A stretch of 33,952 nt of DNA, taken from assembly GCA_025355035.1 (NCBI GenBank), contig JANXLS010000987.1:1-33952 (forward strand). The letters are read 5' to 3'. The translations under genes were made by a program, and so were the position numbers. How positions within the stretch are numbered: the stretch's first letter is position 1; the number at the start of each line of letters is the position of its first letter. The DNA comes from Planctomycetota bacterium. Its GTDB lineage: Bacteria; Planctomycetota; SZUA-567; H5-PLA8. Positions 25,729-33,570 of the stretch are shown here, piece by piece. Under the pieces are notes generated by a model. The model was not told the origin of the DNA. It did not search any database and saw only the letters and a program-made list of their open reading frames with translations.

Positions 25729-26619
25729 ATGCGACTTGGCCTCTGCTGCATGTTTCGCGACCAGCCTATCAAATTTCCGACGACGACGGTTACTGCGATT
25801 TCCAAGATGAAGCGGCCGGAGGCGCTGGCGAAGTTGAATCGATTGTGTTTGGAAAACGCGGCGGCGCTGCTTGCGGCGCTTCAGTATTGCGCGGCGAACG
25901 GGATTGGCTGCTTCCGAATCAACAGTCAGATTCTGCCGATCAAAACGCATCCGGAGTGCGGATACAATCTCAGTGATCTCCCCGATGACGCGGAAATCAT
26001 TCGGAGTTTTCGCGCGTGTGGGCGTTTCGCGAAGACGAATCGCCTCCGAACGTGTTTTCATCCGGACCAATTTGTGGTGCTCAATTCGCAGCGCCCGGAT
26101 GTGGTTGAGAAATCGATTTTGGAACTGGAATACCAGGCGGAAGTGGCCGAGTGGGTCGGGGCCGATGTCATGAACATTCACGGTGGCGGAGCGTACGGCA
26201 ATAAAGCGCAGGCGCTGGGTGATTTCGCCCGTGCGCTGGACCGCCTGTCCGAGCGAGCGCGTTGTCGCATCACTGTTGAAAACGACGATAAATTGTTTAC
26301 TCCCGCCGACCTGCTTCCCGTCTGCCGGGACAGCGGTATTCCGCTGGTTTACGACGCTCACCATCATCGCTGCAATCCGGACGGCCAATCGATCGAGGAA
26401 ACAACGCAGCTCGCGGTCGCCACTTGGACGCGCGAACCGCTGTTCCACATCTCCAGCCCGCTAGAGGGATGGACGGGCCCGAAACCCGAGCGACATCACG
26501 ATTTTATTGACTCGACCGATTTTCCAACGTGCTGGCGTGCGTTGGACATTACGGTTGAAGTGGAGGCGAAAGCGAAGGAGGCGGCGGTGTTGAAGTTGAA
26601 GAAGGAACTCGCGGGATAG
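25729..26619 (+). CDS. uvsE: UV damage endonuclease UvsE/UvdE
   Basis: This encodes 296 residues, the normal length for bacterial UvsE. The protein is a TIM-barrel enzyme that nicks DNA 5' to UV photoproducts and other distortions, starting an alternative excision-repair path. Diagnostic blocks are MRLGLCCMF at the start, CFRINSQILP, HPDQFVVLNS (metal-site His), ADVMNIHGGGAYG, ITVENDD (Glu ligand), YDAHHHRCNP and ISSPLEGW near the end. GGAGAAAATCAGG precedes the ATG. The gene stands alone. Its upstream region carries three direct-repeat sites that could make it damage- or stress-regulated. Confidence 0.96.
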   Translation: MRLGLCCMFRDQPIKFPTTTVTAISKMKRPEALAKLNRLCLENAAALLAALQYCAANGIGCFRINSQILPIKTHPECGYNLSDLPDDAEIIRSFRACGRFAKTNRLRTCFHPDQFVVLNSQRPDVVEKSILELEYQAEVAEWVGADVMNIHGGGAYGNKAQALGDFARALDRLSERARCRITVENDDKLFTPADLLPVCRDSGIPLVYDAHHHRCNPDGQSIEETTQLAVATWTREPLFHISSPLEGWTGPKPERHHDFIDSTDFPTCWRALDITVEVEAKAKEAAVLKLKKELAG

Positions 26620-26674
26620 GCTGAAATTCAAAGCGAAATGCAATCCTCTCTGAAACCGAAACTTTCTTTTTTCA

Positions 26675-26742
26675 CGCAGAGACGCAGAGCAGCTAAAGGC
26701 TCGCACTCTCCCCTCACCCCGCGCATGAGTACATGCGGCGGC
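26675..26742. repeat. 8-bp duplication plus half copy (B) of the dispersed repeat
   Basis: CGCAGAGA-CGCAGAGC (26675-26690) is a short tandem of a type common between genes. It is followed at 26699-26742 by CTCGCACTCTCCCCTCACC and CCCGCGCATGAGTACATGCG, nearly identical to the first half of copy A at 16842. The hairpin half is missing, so copy B is truncated. The rest of the 323-base gap between uvsE and the Gfo/Idh gene shows only a putative promoter. Confidence 0.7.
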
Positions 26743-26841
26743 TCGCGAAAGCTCGCTACAACTTTGGCGTTGCCTTCACCCGTCCATTGCGCAGCCGATG
26801 TTACGGATTGCGCAAAAGATTATAACGACTAACGATTCTTG

Positions 26842-26870
26842 GTGACAATCGCGAATGTGCGGCCTATATA
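26842..26870 (+). promoter_or_regulatory. putative promoter of the Gfo/Idh gene
   Basis: GTGACA (26842-26847) and TATATA (26865-26870) are separated by 17 nt, close to the sigma-70 consensus. The predicted start would leave a 5' leader of about 65 nt ahead of the ATG at 26943. Match made by eye. Confidence 0.45.
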
Positions 26871-26942
26871 CGATTCAGTGGACGTTGGCACATTCAATTC
26901 AGATTTGGTAAAGAGCATTTACTTTACTGGGAGGGGCTGGAC

Positions 26943-28235
26943 ATGGGATCCAAAGAACTGGCGAGCGCGTCTTCGCGCCGAACGTTTATCAAGTCTTCGA
27001 CATTAGCCGGTGGTGCATTGGCTGCCGCTGCGTTCATGAGCAAAGCCCACGCGGCCGGCGGCGACACCATTAAGATCGGCTGGATCGGATGCGGGAGTCG
27101 CGGTGCCGGTGCGGCGAAGAACGCGCTGCTGGCCGATAAAAATGTTAAGATCGTCGCAGTCGGCGATGCTTTTCAGGATCGCTTGGATTCCCATTTGGCG
27201 GCGTTGAAGAAAGATGCGAAGGTCGGCGAAAAAGTCGATTGTCCGCCCGAACGCCAGTTCGTCGGTTTCGATGCGTATAAGAAAGTGATCGACAGCGACG
27301 TCGATGTCGTCCTCTTGACCACACCGCCCGGCTTCCGCCCCGAACACATCCGCTACGCCATCGAAAAAGGCAAGCACGTCTTCGCCGAAAAGCCCGTTGC
27401 GGTCGACGGCCCGGGTATCCGCACCGTCCTCGCCGCGGTGGAAGCCGCGAAGGCCAAGAAACTCTCCATCGTCTCCGGACTCTGTTGGCGCTACGATGCC
27501 GGAACCAGCGACCTCAGCAAATACATCGCCGACGGCAACCTTGGCGACGTGCACGCTATTCAGACGTGCTACAACACCCAGGATTTGTGGTCTTTCCCGC
27601 GCAAAGACGGCTGGAGCGACACCGAATACCAGATGCGCAATTGGCTCTATTACACGTGGCTTTCCGGCGATCACATTGTCGAACAAAACGTCCACAATCT
27701 CGACCGCGCCGCGTTGTTCATGAAGGGCGAATACCCGACGAAGATCACCAGCCTCGGCGGACGCCAGACCCGCACCGAAGAACAGTTCGGCCACATCTTC
27801 GATCATTTCGCAACGGTCTTTGAATACGCCAACGGCGGTCGCGTCTTCAGCTATTGCCGCCAGCAAAAGGGGACTGACTCCGAAAACCGCGACATCATTT
27901 TCGGCACCAAGGGCCGAGCCGAATGGGGTTGGAGCGAATCCGTCGTGACCGGTGAAAAACCGACGACGATCAAGAATAACCTCAGCAAAGCTTATCAGAC
28001 TGAACACGACGTACTTTTCGAATCCATCCGCAAAGGCGAACCGGTCAACAACGGCGACTACATGTGCAAGAGCACGTTGATGGGGATCGCCGGACGCATG
28101 GCCGCGTACACGGGAAAAGCGCTGACGTGGGAGCAGGCGCTGAATTCGCAGGAAGACACCATGCCAAAGAATCTCGCGTTCGGAAAACTCGAATTCCCGC
28201 CCGTTGCGAAACCCGGTTTTACCAAGTTCATGTAA
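26943..28235 (+). CDS. Tat-exported Gfo/Idh/MocA-family oxidoreductase
   Basis: This encodes 430 residues with a twin-arginine signal (SRRTFIKSSTLAGGALAAAA) and cleavage near AHA. The Rossmann domain starts IKIGWIGCGSRG. The family motif AEKPVAVD follows, with the catalytic-type Lys150. The C-terminal half is the large beta-sheet domain, with blocks such as LYYTWLSGDHIVEQNVHNLD. These enzymes bind NAD(P) tightly and oxidise or epimerise sugars or inositols; exported members act in the periplasm with cofactor bound before export. GGGAGGGGC lies about 5 nt before the ATG. The next gene on this strand encodes a ThuA-like protein, but two hairpins intervene, so co-transcription is doubtful. Substrate unknown. 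Confidence 0.94.
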   Translation: MGSKELASASSRRTFIKSSTLAGGALAAAAFMSKAHAAGGDTIKIGWIGCGSRGAGAAKNALLADKNVKIVAVGDAFQDRLDSHLAALKKDAKVGEKVDCPPERQFVGFDAYKKVIDSDVDVVLLTTPPGFRPEHIRYAIEKGKHVFAEKPVAVDGPGIRTVLAAVEAAKAKKLSIVSGLCWRYDAGTSDLSKYIADGNLGDVHAIQTCYNTQDLWSFPRKDGWSDTEYQMRNWLYYTWLSGDHIVEQNVHNLDRAALFMKGEYPTKITSLGGRQTRTEEQFGHIFDHFATVFEYANGGRVFSYCRQQKGTDSENRDIIFGTKGRAEWGWSESVVTGEKPTTIKNNLSKAYQTEHDVLFESIRKGEPVNNGDYMCKSTLMGIAGRMAAYTGKALTWEQALNSQEDTMPKNLAFGKLEFPPVAKPGFTKFM

Positions 28236-28243
28236 TCACCGCC

Positions 28244-28300
28244 CCGCCCCTTCCCTGCCTCTCCTATGCCCATGCGGGAGAGGAGGGGTGACAGGGGCGG
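28244..28300. terminator. long imperfect GC hairpin after the Gfo/Idh gene
   Basis: Outer arms CCGCCCC / GGGGCGG and inner arms CCTCTCC / GGAGAGG pair around a loop containing ATGCCCATGC, with a mismatched segment between. No T run follows. It loosely resembles the hairpin part of the dispersed repeat in reverse orientation and begins 9 bp past the stop codon. Confidence 0.45.
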
Positions 28301-28355
28301 CGCGAGCCCCGACACGCGCTGGGCCCACGATCAGTTCATGAAAATTCCGGAATCA

Positions 28356-28381
28356 GCGGACGCTTTGGCGTCCGCTTTTTT
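28356..28381 (+). terminator. rho-independent terminator
   Basis: A perfect 8-bp stem GCGGACGC / GCGTCCGC with loop TTTG is followed directly by six T residues. It ends transcription from the Gfo/Idh gene, 58 bp before the next start codon. Confidence 0.88.
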
Positions 28382-28438
28382 ATCGGTGTATTCAAACCAT
28401 CAAACGCTTCTCGTTCCGGTTTAATGTGAAAGGCTTGC

Positions 28439-29362
28439 ATGAAAAACATCGTCCGAATTGTGTTTCTGTTTGTTGCGTCCATCGCCTCCGTTTCGGCTGT
28501 GCGAGCCGTTGAAGACAACATCCCGATCGAAGTCGATTCGCCCGATCCAAAGCTTGCCAAGATCGTGCTTGTGGCGGGCGAACAGACTTCAAACCTCGCC
28601 CACCAATATTGGGCGGCGACGACGGCGCTCTACAAACTTCTTCAGCAAACGCCCGGAATTCACGTCTCGGTGGTGCGCTACGGGTGGCCGAAAAATCCCG
28701 ACATTTTCAACAATGCCAAAGCCATCGTGTTGTTCATGGAGGGCGGCGAAGGCGGGGCGATCCATCCGCTCAGCACGCCCGGGCGATTGGAGATATTGCA
28801 GAAAGCGCTCGCCGGCGGAGCGGGGCTTGTGACGCTTCACAAGGGTGGCGCAATTCCGGGCGAACTGGGTGTCAAAATGCTGGACCTTCAGGGCGCGTAT
28901 TATGATTTCAAAGCGTCGAGCAAAGGTCACTGGCTCGTCGATTTCCACACCTTCCCCGATCACCCAATCGCCCGCGGCATGAAGCCGTATTCGCTCAATG
29001 ATGGCTATTGCATCGGACTCAAATTCGTCCCGAACATGAAGGGCATCACGCCGCTCCTGTACGCGCCCAAGGGCAACGGAAAAATCGCGCTCGCCGCCGA
29101 ATCGACGACGGATCCCAAAGACATCACCGCTTGGACCTACGACCGCCCGGACGGCGGGCGCGCCTTCGTCTCAACCGGACTCCATTCGCACCGATATCTG
29201 ACCGAAGAAAGCGTCCGAAAATTCACGATCAACGGCATTCTCTGGGCCGCCGGAATCGACATCCCGGCCGGGGGCGCCAAAGTCGACCTTGACCCTGCCG
29301 AACTCGATAAAAACATTGAACCCGCGCCCAAACCATCCGTCAAAAAAGAACAAACAAAGTAA
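28439..29362 (+). CDS. secreted ThuA-like domain protein
   Basis: This encodes 307 residues with a Sec signal peptide (MKNIVRIVFLFVASIASVSA). It has a ThuA-like fold: KIVLVAGEQTSNLAHQYWA, AIVLFMEGGEGG, GLVTLHKGGAIPG, FHTFPDHPIARGM, and near the C terminus GGRAFVSTGLHSHRYL. It is only distantly similar to the first ThuA protein at 21511-22464. It belongs to a subtype whose motifs put a His at HKGG and HSHRY. A role in sugar or glycan metabolism in the periplasm is plausible from family context only. The C-terminal tail is Lys/Pro-rich. AAAGG lies 5 nt before the ATG. Confidence 0.9.
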   Translation: MKNIVRIVFLFVASIASVSAVRAVEDNIPIEVDSPDPKLAKIVLVAGEQTSNLAHQYWAATTALYKLLQQTPGIHVSVVRYGWPKNPDIFNNAKAIVLFMEGGEGGAIHPLSTPGRLEILQKALAGGAGLVTLHKGGAIPGELGVKMLDLQGAYYDFKASSKGHWLVDFHTFPDHPIARGMKPYSLNDGYCIGLKFVPNMKGITPLLYAPKGNGKIALAAESTTDPKDITAWTYDRPDGGRAFVSTGLHSHRYLTEESVRKFTINGILWAAGIDIPAGGAKVDLDPAELDKNIEPAPKPSVKKEQTK

Positions 29363-29418
29363 TCGAACGCCAACTACGGAGTGGCGGCACTCTTGCAGAC
29401 GCTCCGAATTTTCGAATT

Positions 29419-29460
29419 TTGAACTTTGAATGTTGAATGTTGAACCTTGAACTTAGAACG
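29419..29460 (+). repeat. 7-bp tandem repeat (six units) spanning the histidine kinase start codon
   Basis: Six consecutive heptamers read TTGAACT, TTGAATG, TTGAATG, TTGAACC, TTGAACT and TAGAACG. The proposed ATG of the kinase (29437) is the end of unit three joined to nothing but repeat sequence. The first eight codons are repeat-derived. Confidence 0.85.
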
Positions 29461-31065
29461 TTAATCACCCTGCCCTTCGTCGCGCTCTTCGCTGCGCTCC
29501 TGCTTGCGTTGGGATGGATTTTGGCGCGGGATATTCTCGCCGATGTCGAATCGCGCGTCGAAAACGAACAGCGTTTCATGCTCAGCGTCGCCGCGTCGCC
29601 GGGATGGCCGCTGGGTGAAGAATCCCTGCGCCGCATCCGCAACCGAGCGGCGTTGCCGAGTGACGAAAAGCAGCGGGAAGGATTCAGCGAATTCATCGTG
29701 CTGCAAAATGGCACGAGTGCGTTGACAACACTCGCGCGCGGCGAAGCCAACGGTCGCGCGCTGGCCGACACGCTCCTCGCCGAATTAAAAGCGCACCCGG
29801 AACTCGAACCGGGGAGCGACGCCATCCAACTGCATCGCGTCCAACTCGCGGGCCAGGATTTTCTACTGCTCGCGACCCAACGAGCCGTACGCGGAACCAA
29901 CCCATCGCCGCGCCGATTTTTTCTACTGCATCCTTACAATGAAATCGAGCAGGCCAAGAACCGCGCGCTCCACCGCATCGTTTCGCTCGGAGCCGCCGGA
30001 TTGGCACTGGCGGCTGCGCTGGGATTGGTGCTCGGCCATTGGATTTCCCGTCCGGTGCGCCAATTGGCCGCCGCCGCCAAACGCGTCACAACTGAAGGCT
30101 TGAAAGAATCGACATCCGCTGAATTCGAATCGGAGCACACGGCGCTCGAACGAGCAGGCGGAGAAATCGGGGAACTCGCGCGGGCCTTCCGCAGCATGAT
30201 CGAAAGCCTGCGGCGCTCCCAAGCCGATCTGCTGAAAGCCGAACGCCTGGCCGCAACCGGAAAACTCGCCGCGTGTGTCGCTCACGAGATTCGCAACCCG
30301 CTGACGAGTTTGCGCATGACCGTCCAGATGCTCCAGTCCGTTCCGGCGTCGTTCCAACAATCCAACGCCAACACACAAGAAGCGTACCGTATCCTTTTAA
30401 CGGAAATCGACCGCCTCAGCCTAGCGGTCGAAGAATTGATGACGGTCGCGCGCCCGCGTCCACCGCAAAAAGAACCGACGGATCTCAACGCGCTGATGGC
30501 GGACACGCTGCGATTTATGGAACGCCAACTCGCCCATGCAAAAATATCAGCGCGGCTTGAAGCGGATGCAACGCTGCCGCGCGACCTGCTCGTCGATCCC
30601 AACAAACTGCGCCAAGTGGTGATCAACCTGATTCTCAATGCCATGCAGGCTATCGTGCGCGGGGGGGAAATTGTCGTCCGCACACGTTGGGACTTATTGA
30701 CCCGGGCGCAACTAGAGTCTCACGCTCTCCCCTCACCCCGCGAGCGCGAACAACAGCGCTCATCGGCCCGCTCCCCAACAGGAGAGGGGAACGGCAACGG
30801 CTCGCTGGGCTCGCTAGAAGCATTAGCGCTACGCGAGTCAAAAACCCAGAGCGCGGGGCGCGTGATCCTCGAAGTCCAGGACTCCGGGGGCGGCATCGCG
30901 CCTGAAATTCGGGAGACACTCTTCGACTTGTTCGTCTCCACGAAATCCGGCGGCGGAGGTTTGGGATTGGCCGTCGCGAAACAAATCGCCGAAGAACACG
31001 GCGGCTCGATCTGCTTCGAAACTGTGCCGGGCCGAACGGTCTTTCGCGTGGAATTGCCGACGTAA
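29437..31065 (+). CDS. membrane sensor histidine kinase, orphan, with repeat-derived insertion
   Basis: This encodes 542 residues. The first membrane helix is at about 8-30 and an extracytoplasmic sensor region at about 31-180. The second helix (about 183-208, SLGAAGLALAAALGLVLG) leads to a HAMP linker. The HisKA dimerisation domain carries phospho-acceptor His283 in VAHEIRNPLTSLRM. The ATPase domain has the N box NLILNAMQA, G1 box DSGGGI, F box LFDLFVST and G2 box GGLGLAVAKQIAEEHGG. Between the N and G1 boxes, residues about 418-473 are abnormal: low-complexity Ser/Arg/Gly sequence encoded by a dispersed repeat. The start codon sits in a 7-bp tandem repeat, is the first ATG after an in-frame TGA, and has no ribosome binding site. 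No response regulator gene is adjacent. It should autophosphorylate if the insertion is tolerated. Confidence 0.9.
   Translation: MLNLELRTLITLPFVALFAALLLALGWILARDILADVESRVENEQRFMLSVAASPGWPLGEESLRRIRNRAALPSDEKQREGFSEFIVLQNGTSALTTLARGEANGRALADTLLAELKAHPELEPGSDAIQLHRVQLAGQDFLLLATQRAVRGTNPSPRRFFLLHPYNEIEQAKNRALHRIVSLGAAGLALAAALGLVLGHWISRPVRQLAAAAKRVTTEGLKESTSAEFESEHTALERAGGEIGELARAFRSMIESLRRSQADLLKAERLAATGKLAACVAHEIRNPLTSLRMTVQMLQSVPASFQQSNANTQEAYRILLTEIDRLSLAVEELMTVARPRPPQKEPTDLNALMADTLRFMERQLAHAKISARLEADATLPRDLLVDPNKLRQVVINLILNAMQAIVRGGEIVVRTRWDLLTRAQLESHALPSPREREQQRSSARSPTGEGNGNGSLGSLEALALRESKTQSAGRVILEVQDSGGGIAPEIRETLFDLFVSTKSGGGGLGLAVAKQIAEEHGGSICFETVPGRTVFRVELPT
30706..30803 (+). repeat. 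dispersed repeat, copy within the histidine kinase gene
   Basis: The segment opens GCGCAACT, continues TCACGCTCTCCCCTCACC and CCGCGAGCGC, then CGGCCCGCTCCCCAACAGG and AGAGGGGAACGGC. The same blocks occur in the same order in intergenic copy A. It is read in frame through the kinase as HALPSPRERE...ARSPTGEGNG. Neighbouring bases up to about 30850 (CTCGCTGGGCTCGCTAG and an inverted partner) may belong to the same insertion. Confidence 0.8.
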
Positions 31066-31070
31066 AAGGG

Positions 31071-31937
31071 CTACTTCGCGCTGATCAAAATCGCTTTGCT
31101 TTGAAGAAATTCGTAGAACCGATCCGGCCATCCCGCCAGCGCGCCCTTGCTCGTGGGCCGCAATCCGAAGCCGTGCCCGCCCGTCGAATAGATATGCAAC
31201 TCGGCTTGAGCCCCGATTCGCTTGAATCGCAAATAGGCTTCGGCTAAGCCTTCCGAAATATCCTGACGATCGTACGCTGAACACGCAAGGAACGCGGGCG
31301 GCGCATCTTTCGTCGGCTGAATATCGCCTGATCGTCCCGGATAAATCATCGCCTGAAATGCAGGCCGGGCGTTTTGGCGTTCAATCGCATCCGGCGCGTC
31401 AGGCTTCCCATCACCCGGGCGCATGCATGCCAGTGCGACCAATTCCCCGCCGGCTGAAAATCCCATCGCGCCGAGGTGCGTCGGATCCAGGTTCCACTCC
31501 GTCGCGCGCGACCGAATCAACCGCATCGCCCGTTGCGTGTCCGCCAAAGCATGCGTTTCAATCGTGTACGTCGATCCTTCTTCGCGCGCCAGCCGATGCT
31601 TTAAAACAAATGCCGCGATGCCGTGATCCGCGAGCCATTGCGCGACAAAACTGCCTTCGTGATCGACGCACAACATCCGATGCCCGCCGCCCGGAATCAC
31701 CAGGACCGCGACTCCGGTGGCTTTGTCTTTCGCGGGAAGATACGGGGTGATCGACGGCTTGTGAACCGACGACACCTGCCGCTCACCGCTGGCGGAAGTC
31801 TTGACGATTTCCGCCGCGGTCTTTCCTTCCGATCCCGGCGCGCCATCCGGCCACAACATAATCTCGCCGGGAGCTTCGCCTGCGATCGCAACCGATACAG
31901 CGAACAACACCGCGAGTAAACATGTTCTCATTTTCAT
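31071..31937 (-). CDS. secreted alpha/beta hydrolase (esterase, acetyl-xylan-esterase-like)
   Basis: This encodes 288 residues when started at the ATG at 31937, where a Sec signal peptide begins (MKMRTCLLAVLFAVSVAIA). The longer frame to 32018 would put 27 hydrophilic residues ahead of the signal and is rejected. The mature part begins with LWPDGAPGSEG, typical of secreted planctomycete esterases. It has an oxyanion-type VLVIPGGGHRML, the nucleophile elbow GFSAGGE (Ser), FLACSAYDRQD as a probable Asp region and STGGHGFGL with the catalytic His. It likely hydrolyses carbohydrate acetyl or related esters outside the cytoplasm. It converges with the kinase gene with only 5 bp between the stops and is divergent from the RNB gene. 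Confidence 0.92.
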   Translation of the reverse strand: MKMRTCLLAVLFAVSVAIAGEAPGEIMLWPDGAPGSEGKTAAEIVKTSASGERQVSSVHKPSITPYLPAKDKATGVAVLVIPGGGHRMLCVDHEGSFVAQWLADHGIAAFVLKHRLAREEGSTYTIETHALADTQRAMRLIRSRATEWNLDPTHLGAMGFSAGGELVALACMRPGDGKPDAPDAIERQNARPAFQAMIYPGRSGDIQPTKDAPPAFLACSAYDRQDISEGLAEAYLRFKRIGAQAELHIYSTGGHGFGLRPTSKGALAGWPDRFYEFLQSKAILISAK

Positions 31938-32088
31938 GACGATTAAATTCCACTGTTTTCCGGTTGAAGTGAAGCAACGCTCTCGGGATACACCATACTT
32001 CTTGCGATTTCCTGTCATGGCATTCAGTGCACTTCGCGATAACGTTTCTGTGCGTGACGTTTTCCCCGACCCTCTTCGGAATTAACTC

Positions 32089-33570
32089 ATGAATCAGAAC
32101 AATCCCGCCCCTCATCATGATCTCAAAGATATCGCTCGCCGCGCCATGCTCGCGCGCGGATTGGCGCCCGACTTTGAACCGCAGGCTCTCGCCGAATTGG
32201 CGACACTGCACAACGCCGCGGCTGCTCTCGGAGGCGATGTGCGCGATATGCGCTCGCTGCTCTGGTGTTCGATCGACAACGACAGTTCGCGCGATTTGGA
32301 TCAACTCACGGTCGCCGAAATTTTGCCCGGAACCGACGCGGTCAAAATTTTTGTCGCGATCGCCGATGTCGATGCGCTTGTCCGCGCGGGTGGAGCGATC
32401 GACGCTCACGCCAAACACAACACCACGTCTGTTTACACCCCCGCCGCCATTTTCGCGATGCTTCCGGAAAAACTCTCGACTGATTTGACGTCGCTCAACG
32501 GCGGCGAGGACCGTCTTTCCATCGTGATTGAAATGGTCGTCAATTCCGATGGCACGATCGCGAGCTCCGATGTGTATCGGGCCGCTGTCCACAACTACGC
32601 GAAGCTTGCTTACAACAGCGTTGCGGCGTGGCTCAAAGGAGGCCCAGCGCCCGCTGCGCTCGCCGCCGTGAAAGGCATGGACGAACAGATTCGCATCCAG
32701 GATCGCGTTGCGCAGACTCTGAAAAATTTGCGGCACGAGCATGGAGCATTGAGCCTCCAAACGATTCAACCCAGTGCGGTTTATGTCGGCGATCAATTGA
32801 CGGATATAAAAGTGGAGGAAGCCAATCGGGCGAAAGAACTGATCGAAGATTTCATGATCGCAGCCAACGGCGTGACCGCGAATTTTCTAAAAAACAACAA
32901 GCTGCCGTCGCTGCGCCGCGTCGTCCGCGAACCCGAACGCTGGCAGCGGATTGTCGATGTTGCCAAAACGCTCGGGGGAAACCTCCCCGCACAACCCGAC
33001 TCCGAGGCACTCGAAGACTTCCTGTCCAAACGTAAGATTGCCGACCCGATGCGCTTTCCCGACCTCTCGTTGACGATTGTGAAATTGATGGGCCGCGGCG
33101 AATACACGGTTGATCTCCCCGGCGAAAACGTCCCCGGCCATTTCGGTCTCGCCGTCAAAGATTACACGCACTCCACCGCCCCCAATCGCCGTTACCCCGA
33201 TTTGCTCACCCAGCGCATGTTGAAAGCCGGCATCGCCGGAAAACCGTCGCCGTATTCGAACGACGAATTGACGCAACTCGCCAAACATTGCACCGACATG
33301 GAAGACGCCGCGTCAAAAGTCGAACGCCAAGTTCGCAAGTCGTGCGCCGCGCTCCTGCTCGAAACGAAGGTCGGCCAAACCTTCGATTGCATTGTGACCG
33401 GAGCTTCGAACAAAGGCACGTACGTCCGCTGCTTCGCTCCGCCCGTCGAAGGCCGCATCACCCGCGGTTTCGAAGGCCTGGACGTAGGAGAACGCGTCAC
33501 CGTCCGGCTGGATCACGTGGATGTGGAGCACGGGTTTATTGATTTTTCGAATGCGAAGGCGCACGTTTAG
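32089..33570 (+). CDS. RNB-domain ribonuclease (RNase II/R family)
   Basis: This encodes 493 residues, shorter than RNase R because the N-terminal cold-shock domains are missing. The RNB catalytic domain starts near residue 45. Its metal-binding cluster reads SIDNDSSRDLDQ, with D63, D69 and D71 at the positions of D201, D207 and D209 of E. coli RNase II, and Q72 where D210 would be. The RNA-gripping block HSTAPNRRYPDLL (usually THFTSPIRRYPDL) is intact. A C-terminal S1-like beta barrel (FDCIVTGASNKGTYVRCF) closes the protein. It should be a cytoplasmic 3'-5' exoribonuclease. The ATG at 32089 has only a weak upstream CGGA. Confidence 0.93.
   Translation: MNQNNPAPHHDLKDIARRAMLARGLAPDFEPQALAELATLHNAAAALGGDVRDMRSLLWCSIDNDSSRDLDQLTVAEILPGTDAVKIFVAIADVDALVRAGGAIDAHAKHNTTSVYTPAAIFAMLPEKLSTDLTSLNGGEDRLSIVIEMVVNSDGTIASSDVYRAAVHNYAKLAYNSVAAWLKGGPAPAALAAVKGMDEQIRIQDRVAQTLKNLRHEHGALSLQTIQPSAVYVGDQLTDIKVEEANRAKELIEDFMIAANGVTANFLKNNKLPSLRRVVREPERWQRIVDVAKTLGGNLPAQPDSEALEDFLSKRKIADPMRFPDLSLTIVKLMGRGEYTVDLPGENVPGHFGLAVKDYTHSTAPNRRYPDLLTQRMLKAGIAGKPSPYSNDELTQLAKHCTDMEDAASKVERQVRKSCAALLLETKVGQTFDCIVTGASNKGTYVRCFAPPVEGRITRGFEGLDVGERVTVRLDHVDVEHGFIDFSNAKAHV

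Noticed and set aside
31938..32018. 27-codon N-terminal extension of the alpha/beta hydrolase
   Set aside because: It would place hydrophilic residues before a clear Sec signal peptide; the ATG at 31937 is preferred.
31783..32796. 337-codon minus-strand frame opposite the RNB gene
   Set aside because: A mirror frame of GC-rich coding sequence; the plus-strand RNB frame has all family motifs.
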